From MPNP01 sp965215545 (GTDB lineage: Bacteria > Pseudomonadota > Alphaproteobacteria > Rhodobacterales > Rhodobacteraceae), in assembly GCA_965215545.1 (NCBI GenBank), contig OZ244066.1, positions 1,116,001 to 1,180,000 of the forward strand: a stretch of 64,000 nt of DNA, written 5' to 3'. Shown here one piece after another: positions 34,725-44,951 of this stretch. The number at the start of each line of letters is the position of its first letter. Within the stretch, counting starts at the first letter, position 1. Below the pieces are notes generated by a model. That model saw only the letters and a list, made by a program, of their open reading frames with translations, did not search any database and was not told the origin of the DNA. Position numbers and translations under genes: made by a program.

Positions 34725-37630
34725 CGGTCCGACCCATGCTGTTTCAGCCACAGGACGGACCCCGGGTCTATGGTCAGGAACCTGGTCGTGACCTGGCGCG
34801 GGACCTGGTGGAGGGCCTCATGGCCCGGACCCGGGACCTGCCGCCCGAATACCTGGCCAGGACAGAGATCTATGTCAGCATCAGCTCGCTGCGCAGCGGC
34901 CTGGTTGACCGGTTCAAGGCGCATGGGGACTGCCTGTTGCCCCGGATCCGGCTGCTCAATGAACTCACCAGCACCAACGAGTTGCCTGGCCTGCCGGATC
35001 TCTCGCCGCGGATTGAGCGGCGACTCCGGCTGGCCAAACTGCTTCGCAGCCTGCCAACGGGAGCAGCCCCCCTGCCGTCGCATGGTACGGTCATGTCCCT
35101 TGCCGCATCGCTGGAGACGCTGCTTGATGAAATGGATTGCGAGGGGGTTTGCTGTGCCGACCTGACTGCACTGGACATGGTTGATCTGTCAGAGCACTGG
35201 CACAACAGTTTCACGGTTATCCAGCAGATCGATGCACTGTGGGACAGTACCGCCATGCCTGGAGAGTTCGGTCGCATGCTCCAGGTGATCAAGGCCCTGG
35301 AGGCCCGGTGGGACAAGGTGCCCCCTGATCACCCGATCATCGTCGCCGGTTCGACAGGCTCTGTCGGGGCCACCCGCCGGTTCATGAAACGTGTCGCCCG
35401 GCTCCCCCAGGGGGCGGTTGTCCTGCCCTGTCTTGACCGCGAGATGCCTGCCGATCAGTGGCAGATGATCCAGGATGTCGGGGCAGCCGATCATTCCCAG
35501 CACAATATTGCTGCGTTCCTGGCTGCGCTGGGTCTCGAGCGGGCCGATGTCCCGACCTGGCTACCGGATGGGGCAGGTAACGAGGCCCGGCAGAAACTGG
35601 TGTCGCTGATGATGTGCCCGGCCCCGGACACTCACAGATGGGTGCATCAGGGCCCGGCCCTGGACCTGACGACCGCAACGGCCGGATTGTCGCTGATCGA
35701 GTCCCGCTCGGAGCGTCAGGAAGCCATCGCCATCGCCATCGCCATCCGTGAAGCGGTCCAGCAGGAGAAATCCGTCGCCCTGGTCACTCCGGACCGTCGT
35801 CTGGTGCGGCAGGTGTGCACGGCCCTCAGTCGCTGGTCGATCATCCCGGACAACAGGTTTGGCCTGACCCTGGATCTGACCCAGACGGGATCATTTCTGA
35901 TTGCGATCGCCCGGATGATGGATCGGGCGCCGACAGCTGTTGATATCATCACACTGCTTGAGCATCCCCTCGCCTCGAAACCGGACAACCGTTTCCTGCA
36001 CCAGCGCCTGACGGATCTGATCAATGTGGAACTGCGCCGGAGAAAACCGGTCCGGGATCTCCTCGACCAGCTTCATCGCTGGACTGCCCGGCTCGGGGAT
36101 ACGGCCATGGAGTGGGTGATTCCGTGGCTGGAGTTGTTTGAGAACATCGAGGCGGTGGGCGAGGATCATCTGGTCACCCTGGTCGACAGGCATCAGGCCC
36201 TGGTCACGGATGCCCTTGCCATTGGCAATCGCGAATGGTCGGACACCGATGCCGGCACCCAATGCCAGGCCCATCTGGCCGAATTGCGAAGGCGGGCCCA
36301 CGATTACGGGAGGATGGCCCCGGCCGACTATGCCGAGGTGATCAAGGGTCTCTTGCAGGCCAATCGGATGCAGGCAGGTGCGGCCTCCCATCCCGGGATC
36401 CTGATCTGGAATACGGAAGATGCGCGGATGCAGAAACCGGACAGGATCATCGCCGGACGCCTGAATGCCGGCATCTGGCCACCAGCACTGCAACCGGATA
36501 TCTGGCTCAGTCACCAGATCCGGTCCCGACTGGGCCTGTCGGTCCCGGAGCATCGTGTGGGCCTGTCGGCCCATGACTTCCAACATGTCATGGCTCTTGA
36601 CGAGGTGTTTTTGACCCGCTGTATCGAGGCCGGCACGGAAAGCACTCTCCCCTCGGCCTGGCTGGTGCGATTGACCAGCCTGCTCGAAGGTGCCGGGCAT
36701 GCGGGCCAGGCGGCCCTGGCGGGCATGCAGGAACGTGGCCGGACCTACCTGGAATGGGCAGCCACGATCGATGCGTCCGCCGGCAAGCAGCAAGCAGCAC
36801 CGCGTCCCAGCCCGCAGCCGCCGGTGCATGTGCGGCCGCGGCAGCTGGCTGTGACAAGCCTGCCAACCCTGATCGCCAACCCCTATGCCGTCTATGCGCG
36901 GTTCATCCTGCAACTCCAGGTCCTTGATGGCCTGACCACCCGGCCCGATCCCCGGATCCGGGGCCAGACACTCCATCGTATCATGGAAGGTTTTGTCCGG
37001 CAGTCCCGGGATCGACCACGGGTCGAATGGATCGCTCTCCTGCAGGAGATTGCGGATGGGGAGTTTGCCAATGCGCAGGCTCCCGGACACAGCATCATGA
37101 TCTGGAAAAATGTCTTCAACAGGATCATTGCGGACATCGTTGCCTTCGAACGCGGCCCTCGTGCCGGTCGCGACATCATCGTCGAGACGTCCGGCGAATA
37201 CAGGATCCCCGAACTGGACTTCACCCTGACGGCCAAAGCCGATCGGATCGAGATCGATCCAGATGATGACAGCTGCGAGGTGTATGACTACAAGTCGGGA
37301 GGCCTGCCCGGCAAAAGGACCATCCAGTCCGTGGATGTTCAGGTCCCGGTCCTCATGCAGATGGCCGCCCATGGTGCGTTCACCGAGCACCCCACGATGT
37401 CGATCAGGAACGGAGGGCTGATCGGTATCGGGAATCGATTCGAGTTGATGGCGTTCCAGGAGCGCGAGATTGATTACGAGTCCATCTGGATGGATGTCCT
37501 GCAGATGCTGACCCATTTTCTTTCACCGGACTCCGGCTACACGGCCAAGCGGTATCCCAAACTCCCCTACGGTCAGGAATATGACCACCTGGCCCGCCAT
37601 GACGAATGGCGTCACAACCCGGGTCCATGA
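34721..37630 (+). CDS. addB: Double-strand break repair protein AddB
   Basis: A subunit of the AddAB helicase-nuclease, about 969 residues, alphaproteobacterial type. The N-terminal part is the inactive helicase-like region that recognises chi in Gram-positive enzymes. The C-terminus is a PD-(D/E)XK nuclease: GQTLHRIMEGFV, then TAKADRIEIDPDDD and CEVYDYKSG, giving the D, E and K residues. I place the start at GTG 34721, which overlaps the tsaE stop as GTGA; GTG 34709 and ATG 34736 are alternatives. The stop overlaps the addA start. Confidence 0.94.
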   Translation: MTVRPMLFQPQDGPRVYGQEPGRDLARDLVEGLMARTRDLPPEYLARTEIYVSISSLRSGLVDRFKAHGDCLLPRIRLLNELTSTNELPGLPDLSPRIERRLRLAKLLRSLPTGAAPLPSHGTVMSLAASLETLLDEMDCEGVCCADLTALDMVDLSEHWHNSFTVIQQIDALWDSTAMPGEFGRMLQVIKALEARWDKVPPDHPIIVAGSTGSVGATRRFMKRVARLPQGAVVLPCLDREMPADQWQMIQDVGAADHSQHNIAAFLAALGLERADVPTWLPDGAGNEARQKLVSLMMCPAPDTHRWVHQGPALDLTTATAGLSLIESRSERQEAIAIAIAIREAVQQEKSVALVTPDRRLVRQVCTALSRWSIIPDNRFGLTLDLTQTGSFLIAIARMMDRAPTAVDIITLLEHPLASKPDNRFLHQRLTDLINVELRRRKPVRDLLDQLHRWTARLGDTAMEWVIPWLELFENIEAVGEDHLVTLVDRHQALVTDALAIGNREWSDTDAGTQCQAHLAELRRRAHDYGRMAPADYAEVIKGLLQANRMQAGAASHPGILIWNTEDARMQKPDRIIAGRLNAGIWPPALQPDIWLSHQIRSRLGLSVPEHRVGLSAHDFQHVMALDEVFLTRCIEAGTESTLPSAWLVRLTSLLEGAGHAGQAALAGMQERGRTYLEWAATIDASAGKQQAAPRPSPQPPVHVRPRQLAVTSLPTLIANPYAVYARFILQLQVLDGLTTRPDPRIRGQTLHRIMEGFVRQSRDRPRVEWIALLQEIADGEFANAQAPGHSIMIWKNVFNRIIADIVAFERGPRAGRDIIVETSGEYRIPELDFTLTAKADRIEIDPDDDSCEVYDYKSGGLPGKRTIQSVDVQVPVLMQMAAHGAFTEHPTMSIRNGGLIGIGNRFELMAFQEREIDYESIWMDVLQMLTHFLSPDSGYTAKRYPKLPYGQEYDHLARHDEWRHNPGP

Positions 37631-40600
37631 TCAGGATGTCAGCCCCGCCCCCCCAGTTTGATGCTGCAACAAGGAACCAGGTCGCGACCGCCGACCCGAC
37701 CGTCTCGGCCTGGGTCACCGCCAATGCCGGATCCGGGAAAACCCGTGCCCTGACCAACCGTGTCGCCCGGTTGCTCGTCGATGGAGTTGCACCCGAGCGC
37801 ATTCTCTGCATCACCTACACCAATGCGGCAGCCAACGAGATGAGCCATCGACTGATGGAGATCTTCAGCCGGTGGACAATGCTGCCAGAGACCGCGCTCC
37901 GGGACGAACTGACCCAGATCGGTGTCGATCCCGCCACGATCACCGACCGGACCCTGGCCCTGTGCCGGACCCTGTTGGCCCGCCTGGTCGATCCAGGGGG
38001 CGGCCTCAATCTTTCAACCGTTCATTCCTTTGCTGCGGCGCTCCTGCGCAGGTTCCCGCTTGAGGCCAGTGTGTCACCGCGGTTCGGCGTTGTGGATGAC
38101 CGGGGCCAGGGGGACCTGTTGACGTCCATCCTGTCCGGGCTGGCAGACGCCAAACCGGCTCTCTTTGCCGATATCTGCGCATTTGCCGGGGAGAAGGCCT
38201 TCGAGACCCTGGTGCTGGATATCATGCAGAATGCCAGGGCCTTTGCCATGCCGCCCAGCCAGGAGCTGCGGACCCTTCTGCATTCGCATGACGGGCCGGG
38301 TCTCCCGGAGGCGCCGCCCGGAACCTGTCAGGCGGTCCGCACGCTCCTTGCCGACTGCCATGCCTGGAATGACAGGATCCATCAGGAGATGTTCACGGAT
38401 GAAGATCGGGCCCTGCTCGAGACATTCCGTTCGCATCTCGAGACCGGCGGGGTCCAGGACCGAAAAAAGGCAGCCAAGCTCGCCAGGGTCCTGGCCGAGA
38501 TCAACGAGGAGTCATTCGAGCAGGTCTGCACTCTTTTCCTGGACCTGGGGTCAATCCCCAGGATCCGACTGCGGCCAGCCAACAAGTCCACGATGGACGC
38601 GATGGAGTCATCATTGCGCGCGGGGCTGCTTGACTATGCCAATCGTCTGTTGACCATGAAAACCACCAAAAGCCTCGGCATCACCGCCCAGAGGACCGTG
38701 GCCTGCCACCGTTTCGCCGATGCCCTGCTCGAGAGTCTGGCTGCGTATCAGGTGGCAACGGGCTCGCTGTTCTATGATGATCTGCTCATGAAGTTGCACA
38801 GCCTGCTGGCCGATCAGCAGATCGCCGACTGGGTCCTCTATCGTCTCGACGCATCCATCGAACACATCCTGGTGGATGAAGCCCAGGACATGAACGACCG
38901 CAACTGGGATATCATCGGCCAGCTCTCGGAGGAATTCACCACGGGTTCCGGTCAGCATGACGGTGGCCCGCGGACGATTTTTGCCGTCGGGGATGCCAAA
39001 CAGTCCATCTTCGGGTTTCGGGGTGCCAATCCCAAACGTTTCATGGACATGCATGATCACTACGAGAGCCGCTACACGGCATCGGGCCAGCAGTTCCTGC
39101 GCTGTGCCCTGGACCACTCCTTCCGCTCGTCACCAGCTGTGCTGGCACTCGTGCAGGCCGTACTCGAGATGACAGATTCTGATGTCTTCGCGGATTGTGA
39201 GCCCCACAGAGCCTTCCACAAGGACATGCCCGGCCGGGTGGACCTGCTGGACTTTATCGAGCCTGAACGCACGCAAGAGGACAAGACGCTGTATGACAGG
39301 GATCAAGTCCCGCCCGCCGCCCCATTCGACAGCGTGAGTGACTATGCCCGACGACTGGTTGCCGTCATCCGCAAGGCTCTTGCGAGCACGATCCCGACCA
39401 AGGACGGCCCCCGCAAGGCGGAACCGGGCGACATCCTGATCCTGGTCCAGACACGCGGGGGTCTTTACGATGCCCTGACCCGTGAATTGCACCAGAGCAA
39501 AATTCCCTATGCCGGTGCGGACCGGCTCAATCTCGCTGACCAGATCGTCACCAAGGATCTCATGGCCCTGCTGGCCTATCTTGCCTGTGGACAGGATGAT
39601 CTCGCCCTGGCGTGTGTGCTGCGATCGCCCCTGTGTGATGTCAGTGAAGACGATCTGTTCAGTCTCGCCCATGGCCGCGAGGGGGCACTCGGTGAAGAGC
39701 TGCGGTCCCGGGCCGATGAGACGACCGGCTTCCGACAGGCAGACGCGTTCCTGCGCGATCTGTTGATCATGGAGAATGGTCACAAGCCCTATGATGTCCT
39801 TGAACGCGTGCTCACCGTTCACGACGGGATGCAGAAGTTCCAGGCCCGCATGGGGGCGCAGGCCGCCGAAGCGATCGAAATCCTGCTGGATCAGGCCCTC
39901 TTGTATGAACAATCGAACGAAACCAGTCTGACAGGCTTCATCGAATGGCTCGACCCGCAGTCCATTGATGTGGCCCGGAAGATGTCGCAACAGACCAATG
40001 CGGTCAAGGTCATGACAGTGCACGGGGCCAAGGGGCTCGAAGCCCCGATCGTGATTCTGCCGGATACGGCCTACAGGCCGAACCCCATGTCTTCAGGGCT
40101 GTTTTTCGACACCATGTTTCCCCCCATCTGGATCGAGAAGGACCTGCTGCCCGCCGGTGATTACAGGGAACTCTGGCAACGGGAGGAGGCCAGCCGTGAC
40201 GAGGAGAAACTCTGTCTGATGTATGTGGCCATGACCCGGGCCGAATGCTGGTTGATTGTCGGTGGCGTCGGAAAAATGTCCACACATCAGGACTCAAGCC
40301 CCGGGAAAGAGTGGTACGCCACCATCGACAGAGCCATGCGCCAGCTGCCGACAGCCCCGATCGAATACAGATTCAACCCCCAGTCCACCGAGATGGCGTT
40401 TACCGCGAGGCGCTATGCAACCGGTCAGTGGCCACAGGAGGTCGAGTCCAGACCAGGGACGCCATCGCAGACCCCGCCCATGGCGAGGCCTGACTGGCTG
40501 ACGACCCCGCCCGCCCCGCCCATGGTGCCCCCACCCATCCTCACACCCTCGCAACTTGCCGATCCCGACCCCCAACTGACCGAAACCGGGCTCCGGCACG

Positions 40601-41124
40601 GCATCGATGCTGCGCGAGAAGGCACCTTGATCCATCGGCTCCTCGAGGTGCTGCCAGGGATCGCCCCATCCGATCGCAACGATCTTGCGGACCAGATCAT
40701 CCGCAGCGAGGCCCCTGATCTGCCTGCCGAGCGGTCTGCCGACATCGTTGCATCCTGCCGGACCTTGCTGGAGATGCCGGACCTCGCCATGATCTTCGCT
40801 GCCGATGCCCTCTCGGAGGTTCCGGTGACAGCCCGGCTGTCCCGGCTCGACATGGTGCCGATGTACGGCATCATTGACAAGCTTGTCATCCTCGATGACA
40901 CGGTGCTGGCGGTGGACTTCAAGAGTCACAGCAGGCCCCCGACGTCCCCGGAGGATATCCCGACGAAAATCCTGCGGCAGATGGGAGTGTATCGATACGC
41001 ATTGGAGCAGATGTATCCGGGTCATGCAATTGAAATCGCCATTCTCTGGACTAAATCCTGTCAGATGATGATGGTCCCCTGCACCCTGACCGAAGATGCC
41101 CTGGCCGGACTGGAACTGGAATGA
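37627..41124 (+). CDS. addA: Double-strand break repair helicase-nuclease AddA
   Basis: A 1165-residue UvrD-type 3'-5' helicase with C-terminal nuclease. Motif I is ANAGSGKTRALTNRVA near residue 30, motif II is VDEAQDMN, motif III GDAKQSIFGFRGA, motif V/VI region VMTVHGAKGLEAPIV and LMYVAMTRAE. The nuclease has the TVLAVDFKSH motif near the C-terminus. With AddB it resects double-strand breaks for RecA loading. ATG 37627 overlaps the addB stop as ATGA; the frame also opens at 37606. Confidence 0.96.
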   Translation: MIRMSAPPPQFDAATRNQVATADPTVSAWVTANAGSGKTRALTNRVARLLVDGVAPERILCITYTNAAANEMSHRLMEIFSRWTMLPETALRDELTQIGVDPATITDRTLALCRTLLARLVDPGGGLNLSTVHSFAAALLRRFPLEASVSPRFGVVDDRGQGDLLTSILSGLADAKPALFADICAFAGEKAFETLVLDIMQNARAFAMPPSQELRTLLHSHDGPGLPEAPPGTCQAVRTLLADCHAWNDRIHQEMFTDEDRALLETFRSHLETGGVQDRKKAAKLARVLAEINEESFEQVCTLFLDLGSIPRIRLRPANKSTMDAMESSLRAGLLDYANRLLTMKTTKSLGITAQRTVACHRFADALLESLAAYQVATGSLFYDDLLMKLHSLLADQQIADWVLYRLDASIEHILVDEAQDMNDRNWDIIGQLSEEFTTGSGQHDGGPRTIFAVGDAKQSIFGFRGANPKRFMDMHDHYESRYTASGQQFLRCALDHSFRSSPAVLALVQAVLEMTDSDVFADCEPHRAFHKDMPGRVDLLDFIEPERTQEDKTLYDRDQVPPAAPFDSVSDYARRLVAVIRKALASTIPTKDGPRKAEPGDILILVQTRGGLYDALTRELHQSKIPYAGADRLNLADQIVTKDLMALLAYLACGQDDLALACVLRSPLCDVSEDDLFSLAHGREGALGEELRSRADETTGFRQADAFLRDLLIMENGHKPYDVLERVLTVHDGMQKFQARMGAQAAEAIEILLDQALLYEQSNETSLTGFIEWLDPQSIDVARKMSQQTNAVKVMTVHGAKGLEAPIVILPDTAYRPNPMSSGLFFDTMFPPIWIEKDLLPAGDYRELWQREEASRDEEKLCLMYVAMTRAECWLIVGGVGKMSTHQDSSPGKEWYATIDRAMRQLPTAPIEYRFNPQSTEMAFTARRYATGQWPQEVESRPGTPSQTPPMARPDWLTTPPAPPMVPPPILTPSQLADPDPQLTETGLRHGIDAAREGTLIHRLLEVLPGIAPSDRNDLADQIIRSEAPDLPAERSADIVASCRTLLEMPDLAMIFAADALSEVPVTARLSRLDMVPMYGIIDKLVILDDTVLAVDFKSHSRPPTSPEDIPTKILRQMGVYRYALEQMYPGHAIEIAILWTKSCQMMMVPCTLTEDALAGLELE

Positions 41125-41146
41125 AACACAGATTGAGGAGAAAGCC

Positions 41147-41473
41147 ATGGCGACACTTGTCGTGACGGATCAGTCATTCGCCCATGATGTCGAAGGATCA
41201 CCGACACCGGTCCTGGTTGACTTCTGGGCCGAATGGTGTGGCCCCTGCAAGCAGATTGCGCCCATTCTTGAGGCGCTGGCCGATGAATATGAGGGCCGGG
41301 TCACGATTGCCAAGGTCGATATCGACAACAATCAATCCACTGCCGCATCCCTGGGGATCAGGAGCATCCCCACACTGATCATGTACAGGGGTGGCACTGC
41401 CATCGACTCGCTCAGCGGGGCCCACCCGGCCGCCGCAATCCGCAGGATGATCGACAACGCCCTCGAGGCGTAA
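41147..41473 (+). CDS. trxA: Thioredoxin
   Basis: A 108-residue thioredoxin with active site WAEWCGPCKQIAP (WCGPC at about residues 31-35), the buried D in VLVDFWAEW and the cis-proline loop SIPTLIMY. It is the general disulfide reductant of the cytoplasm. A strong ribosome-binding site (GAGGAGAAAG) precedes ATG 41147. The position after addA is conserved in alphaproteobacteria. Confidence 0.97.
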   Translation: MATLVVTDQSFAHDVEGSPTPVLVDFWAEWCGPCKQIAPILEALADEYEGRVTIAKVDIDNNQSTAASLGIRSIPTLIMYRGGTAIDSLSGAHPAAAIRRMIDNALEA

Positions 41474-41890
41474 TCCGCCGCAAGGCATCACCCCGGTCCG
41501 CCACGGGCGGCGAGGATGGTGCGGGGTCTGCCGCTCGGACCAGATCCCTGTGATGGCCGTGTGAATCACGGGTCATTGCATTCATCGTCAGGGATTTTCA
41601 TGCCTGCGCACCCACCTTCCATCCTCTGGATCCCGCTCCGTGCGGACGAAACGGTCAGGGTGCCACGGGGGATTTGAAGAGATTTGGTGTGAGTCGCAGC
41701 GGCTGGTGACATGGGCCTGGTCCTGTCCCGCTTGAACGATCCTGAAGCCCGGCAACACTTGATGCTTCGCTGCAACCGGACTGGTCTCGGGTGTGGGGCG
41801 TGGGCAGAATGCGAGGATCCGGGAGGCCGCCATTGTCGGTCCGGATCACAGAGGTCGGGGGCCGGATCGATGCGTGCGTGGTGACCTTGC
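41474..41890. other. Convergent intergenic stretch between trxA and folC
   Basis: About 420 bases holding no recognisable gene or repeat. It separates two convergent genes and presumably contains their 3' ends; I see no hairpin with a clean T-tract. Confidence 0.4.
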
Positions 41891-43198
41891 TCAGCCATTG
41901 GTTTGCAGGATGTGGCCGGCAAGATAGAGTGAACCGCAGATCAGGATCCGTGCATCCGTGCATTCGGCCCGGATCTGGCCGACGGCGGTCAAGGGTCCCG
42001 CTGATGCACTGGACCGCATCCCGACCTCGGCTGCCAGTCCGGCGACATGCGTAGCCGGGAGCGAGGCCGCTTCGTTCGGAATGGCAATCCCGTAAAACCG
42101 GTCGGCGATTCCATTCAAGGTCGCGAGGAAGCCCCGGATATCCTTGCTGTCAAGCATGCCGCAAACGATCCCGGTCACCTTTCCAGGCATGCCTCGCAAG
42201 GTCGCAGCCAACGCCTCACCTGCCGCAGGATTGTGTCCTCCATCGAGCCAGATTTCTCCATCCGGTGCGGTGTCGACCAGTGGTCCCCTTTGCAGTTTTT
42301 GCATGCGGCCTGGCCAGGAGACCCGGGTCATGGCGGCCTGGAGTGCCTTCCGGTGAAATCCCGATGTCCGGAGAGCCACAATGGCTGCCCCGGCGTTGAT
42401 CACCTGATGCGGTCCGACCAACCGGGGTGTGGGGAGCGTGATCTCGCTGTCCCGGTCCCGATAGTGGAGGGCTGTGCCGTCAGACGTGACCCACCAATCG
42501 CTGTCCTGGACCAGCAAGGGACTGCCGGTGCGTTGGGCAATCGCCCTGATGGTACGCAGGGCATCGGGGTCCTGGCGGGCCACAACGCAGGGGATGCCCG
42601 GTTTGAGAATTCCGGCCTTCTCGGCGGCGATCGTGGCAAGGTCGTGACCGAGATACCGCTCGTGATCCATGGCGATCGGTGTGATCACGGTCAGGGCCGG
42701 ACTGGCGACAACATTTGTGGCATCGAGGCGCCCGCCGAGACCCACCTCGAGGAGGAGGTAATCGGCCGGGGTCCGGGAAAAGGCCAGGAATGCAGCACTT
42801 GTGGTGATCTCGAAGAGCGAGATCGGCTTGTCCTGGTTGGCTGTTTCGCATTCAAGCAGGACCTCGATCAGGTCGGTTTCGGTGATGAGACCATTGGCCA
42901 GGGTGATGCGTTCATTGAACCGGGTCAGATGGGGCGAGATATAGGCATGGACCGACTGCCCTGCCGCCTCGAGACCGGCCCGTATCATGGCCAGTGTCGA
43001 TCCCTTGCCATTGGTACCGGCAATATGGATGACGGGGGGCAGTTGCTCCTCGGGGTGGCCGAGATCCGCCAGCAACCGACGTGGGCGGTTCAGGGCCAGA
43101 TCGATGCTTTTCGGGTAGAGCCTGTTCAGGCGTGCCAGGATCGGGCCCGAGGCCTGCCTGGTCGCAGGAGGCGTGGGTCCAGGATCACTGGAGGTCAC
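41891..43198 (-). CDS. folC: Bifunctional folylpolyglutamate synthase/dihydrofolate synthase
   Basis: A 435-residue Mur-ligase-type enzyme that adds glutamate to dihydropteroate and folates. The ATP-binding motif is HIAGTNGKGSTLAMIRAG at about residue 58, followed by YISPHLTRFNERI and LLEVGLGGRLDATNVV. VWLDGGHNP-type sequence (IWLDGGHNPAAGEA) marks the C-terminal domain. Length is normal. In alphaproteobacteria folC commonly follows accD, as here, though a dead gene now separates them. Confidence 0.95.
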   Translation of the reverse strand: MTSSDPGPTPPATRQASGPILARLNRLYPKSIDLALNRPRRLLADLGHPEEQLPPVIHIAGTNGKGSTLAMIRAGLEAAGQSVHAYISPHLTRFNERITLANGLITETDLIEVLLECETANQDKPISLFEITTSAAFLAFSRTPADYLLLEVGLGGRLDATNVVASPALTVITPIAMDHERYLGHDLATIAAEKAGILKPGIPCVVARQDPDALRTIRAIAQRTGSPLLVQDSDWWVTSDGTALHYRDRDSEITLPTPRLVGPHQVINAGAAIVALRTSGFHRKALQAAMTRVSWPGRMQKLQRGPLVDTAPDGEIWLDGGHNPAAGEALAATLRGMPGKVTGIVCGMLDSKDIRGFLATLNGIADRFYGIAIPNEAASLPATHVAGLAAEVGMRSSASAGPLTAVGQIRAECTDARILICGSLYLAGHILQTNG

Positions 43199-43231
43199 TG
43201 CACAACCCTGCCGGGACTCGGACTGCAGCCA

Positions 43232-43896
43232 TCAGGCCCCATCGAACCGGAGATGCTGTCCGGTGATGTCGCTTGAGGCATCGCTGATAAGAAACGCGAC
43301 AACTTCCGACAACTCGCGAACCTGTGCGTAGCGTCCCATCGGGATCCGTTCGCGCCATTCAGCTGTCTCGGGCAGGCTGTCAATGAATCCCGACAGGACA
43401 CTGTTCATCCGGATCCCCTTGTCGGCGTGTTGGGGACTGTCGAGTTTGTGTATCCTGCGAGGCCTGCCCGGAAGATCGCGGACGTTGGAAAGTCCGGATC
43501 GGGCTCAAGGGCGGCGAAGGTTGACACGTTGACGATTGATCCACCCCCTGTCTGATCATGGCCGGTGTGACCAGCCGGGTCATGCGGATGACATCGAGGA
43601 GATTCACCTCAAGGCTCCTGTGCCAATCCTCGTCAGGAATCTCATCGATCTTCCCCTTCGGGCCCTGTCCGGTGCAATTGACGACACCGTCAATTCGATC
43701 AAACCATTCCATGGCCAGCACCACAAAGGCCTTGAGATCGTCCGGGCCCAGATTTGATCCGGTAAATCCCGACCCCCGCGTTCCTGGCCCTCGCCTGATG
43801 ACGACGTGACGCCCACCGTATGGCCCTGTTCGGCAAGTTTCCGTGCGCATCGGCACCGATGCCGCTCCCACCGGCCCCGATGAGCACCCCGCTGTG
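43232..43896 (-). pseudogene. Short-chain dehydrogenase/reductase pseudogene
   Basis: Pieces of one SDR can be read in order across several frames: GVLIGAGGSGIGA (TGxxxGxG nucleotide motif), RKLAEQGHTVGVTSSSG, AMEWFDRIDGVVNCTGQGP (the NNAG-like strand), EVNLLDVIRMTRLVTPAM, and finally DITGQHLRFDGA before the stop. At least four frameshifts separate them, and the catalytic YxxxK is lost or changed. It lies between accD and folC on the same strand. No function is left. Confidence 0.85.
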
Positions 43897-44820
43897 TCAT
43901 GGGCGATCATGTGTTGCGCCACCCGCAATCACCGCGGGCCGGTTGGTCAATCGTCCACTGATTGGCGGCGGCTGCTTCATGAGCATGCGTGTCAGCAGGA
44001 CGAGCGTGTCCCGAATCCGGGATCGGTGGACCACCATATCGACCATTCCATGCTCATGGAGGTATTCCGAGGTCTGGAACCCCTCGGGCAGTGTCTGTTT
44101 GATTGTCTGTTCGATCACCCGGGGACCCGCGAAGCCGATCAGGGCCTTGGGTTCGGCGATGTGGATATCACCAAGCATGGCATAGGATGCCGTCACTCCC
44201 CCCGTTGTCGGATTCGTGAGAACAACGATGTATGGCAGTCGCCTGTCCTTGAGCTGTTTGATGGCCACTGTCGTCCGCGGCATCTGCATCAGGCTCATGA
44301 TCCCCTCCTGCATCCGCGCGCCCCCGGCAGCTGTGAAGATGACCAGCGGCAATCGGTGTGTGATGCAGTGCTGACAGGCCGCAACAATGGCATTGCCGAC
44401 AAACATGCCCATCGATCCACCCATGAAACTGAAATCCTGGGCAGCCACAACCATGCGGGTTGCCCCGATCTTCCCATCGGCAACCAGCATGGCCTCATCT
44501 TCCCTGGTGGCCCTGCGGGCATCGCGGATCCGGTCCGTATAGCGTTTGCTGTCACGGAAGCGGAGCGGATCTTCATCCGGCTGTTCGACAGGGATCAACT
44601 CGAAGATCTCATTGTCGAAGAGACTGGCCATTCGCCGCCGCGGGGGGATCGGCATATGATGGTCACACTCCGGGCAGACATGCAGTGACCGCTCCATGGC
44701 TCGGTGATTGATCATCACGCCACAACTCCGGCAGTTCGACCACAATTCGGGCTGGTCATCGGCGGAGGGGTTCAGGATGGCCTTCAGTTTGGGCCTGACG
44801 TAATTCGAGATCCAGTTCAT
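43897..44820 (-). CDS. accD: Acetyl-CoA carboxylase carboxyltransferase subunit beta
   Basis: A 307-residue subunit that, with AccA, transfers the carboxyl group from biotin to acetyl-CoA to give malonyl-CoA. The zinc finger CRSCGVMINHRAM...CPEC is present near residues 29-52. The carboxylase core shows FTAAGGARMQEGIMSLMQM and the TNPTTGGVTASYAMLGD oxyanion region. The start is ATG 44820 (NWISNYVRPK follows, as in relatives); the frame runs on to 44883. It is divergent from the phosphodiesterase gene. Confidence 0.96.
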   Translation of the reverse strand: MNWISNYVRPKLKAILNPSADDQPELWSNCRSCGVMINHRAMERSLHVCPECDHHMPIPPRRRMASLFDNEIFELIPVEQPDEDPLRFRDSKRYTDRIRDARRATREDEAMLVADGKIGATRMVVAAQDFSFMGGSMGMFVGNAIVAACQHCITHRLPLVIFTAAGGARMQEGIMSLMQMPRTTVAIKQLKDRRLPYIVVLTNPTTGGVTASYAMLGDIHIAEPKALIGFAGPRVIEQTIKQTLPEGFQTSEYLHEHGMVDMVVHRSRIRDTLVLLTRMLMKQPPPISGRLTNRPAVIAGGATHDRP

Positions 44821-44951
44821 GCCGTGCAGAATAATCCTTGTTGCGCCACCTGGTGATTGTTGCCATTCTCCGTTGACATGCAAGCGTTGTCACCGACACC
44901 GGACGGATCCCCTCCGGCAGGTCGCGGGAACAGGCAGGCAGGATACCGGAT

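Noticed and set aside
35891..37516. A 541-codon minus-strand open frame.
   Set aside because: Antisense to addB, whose nuclease motifs are clear.
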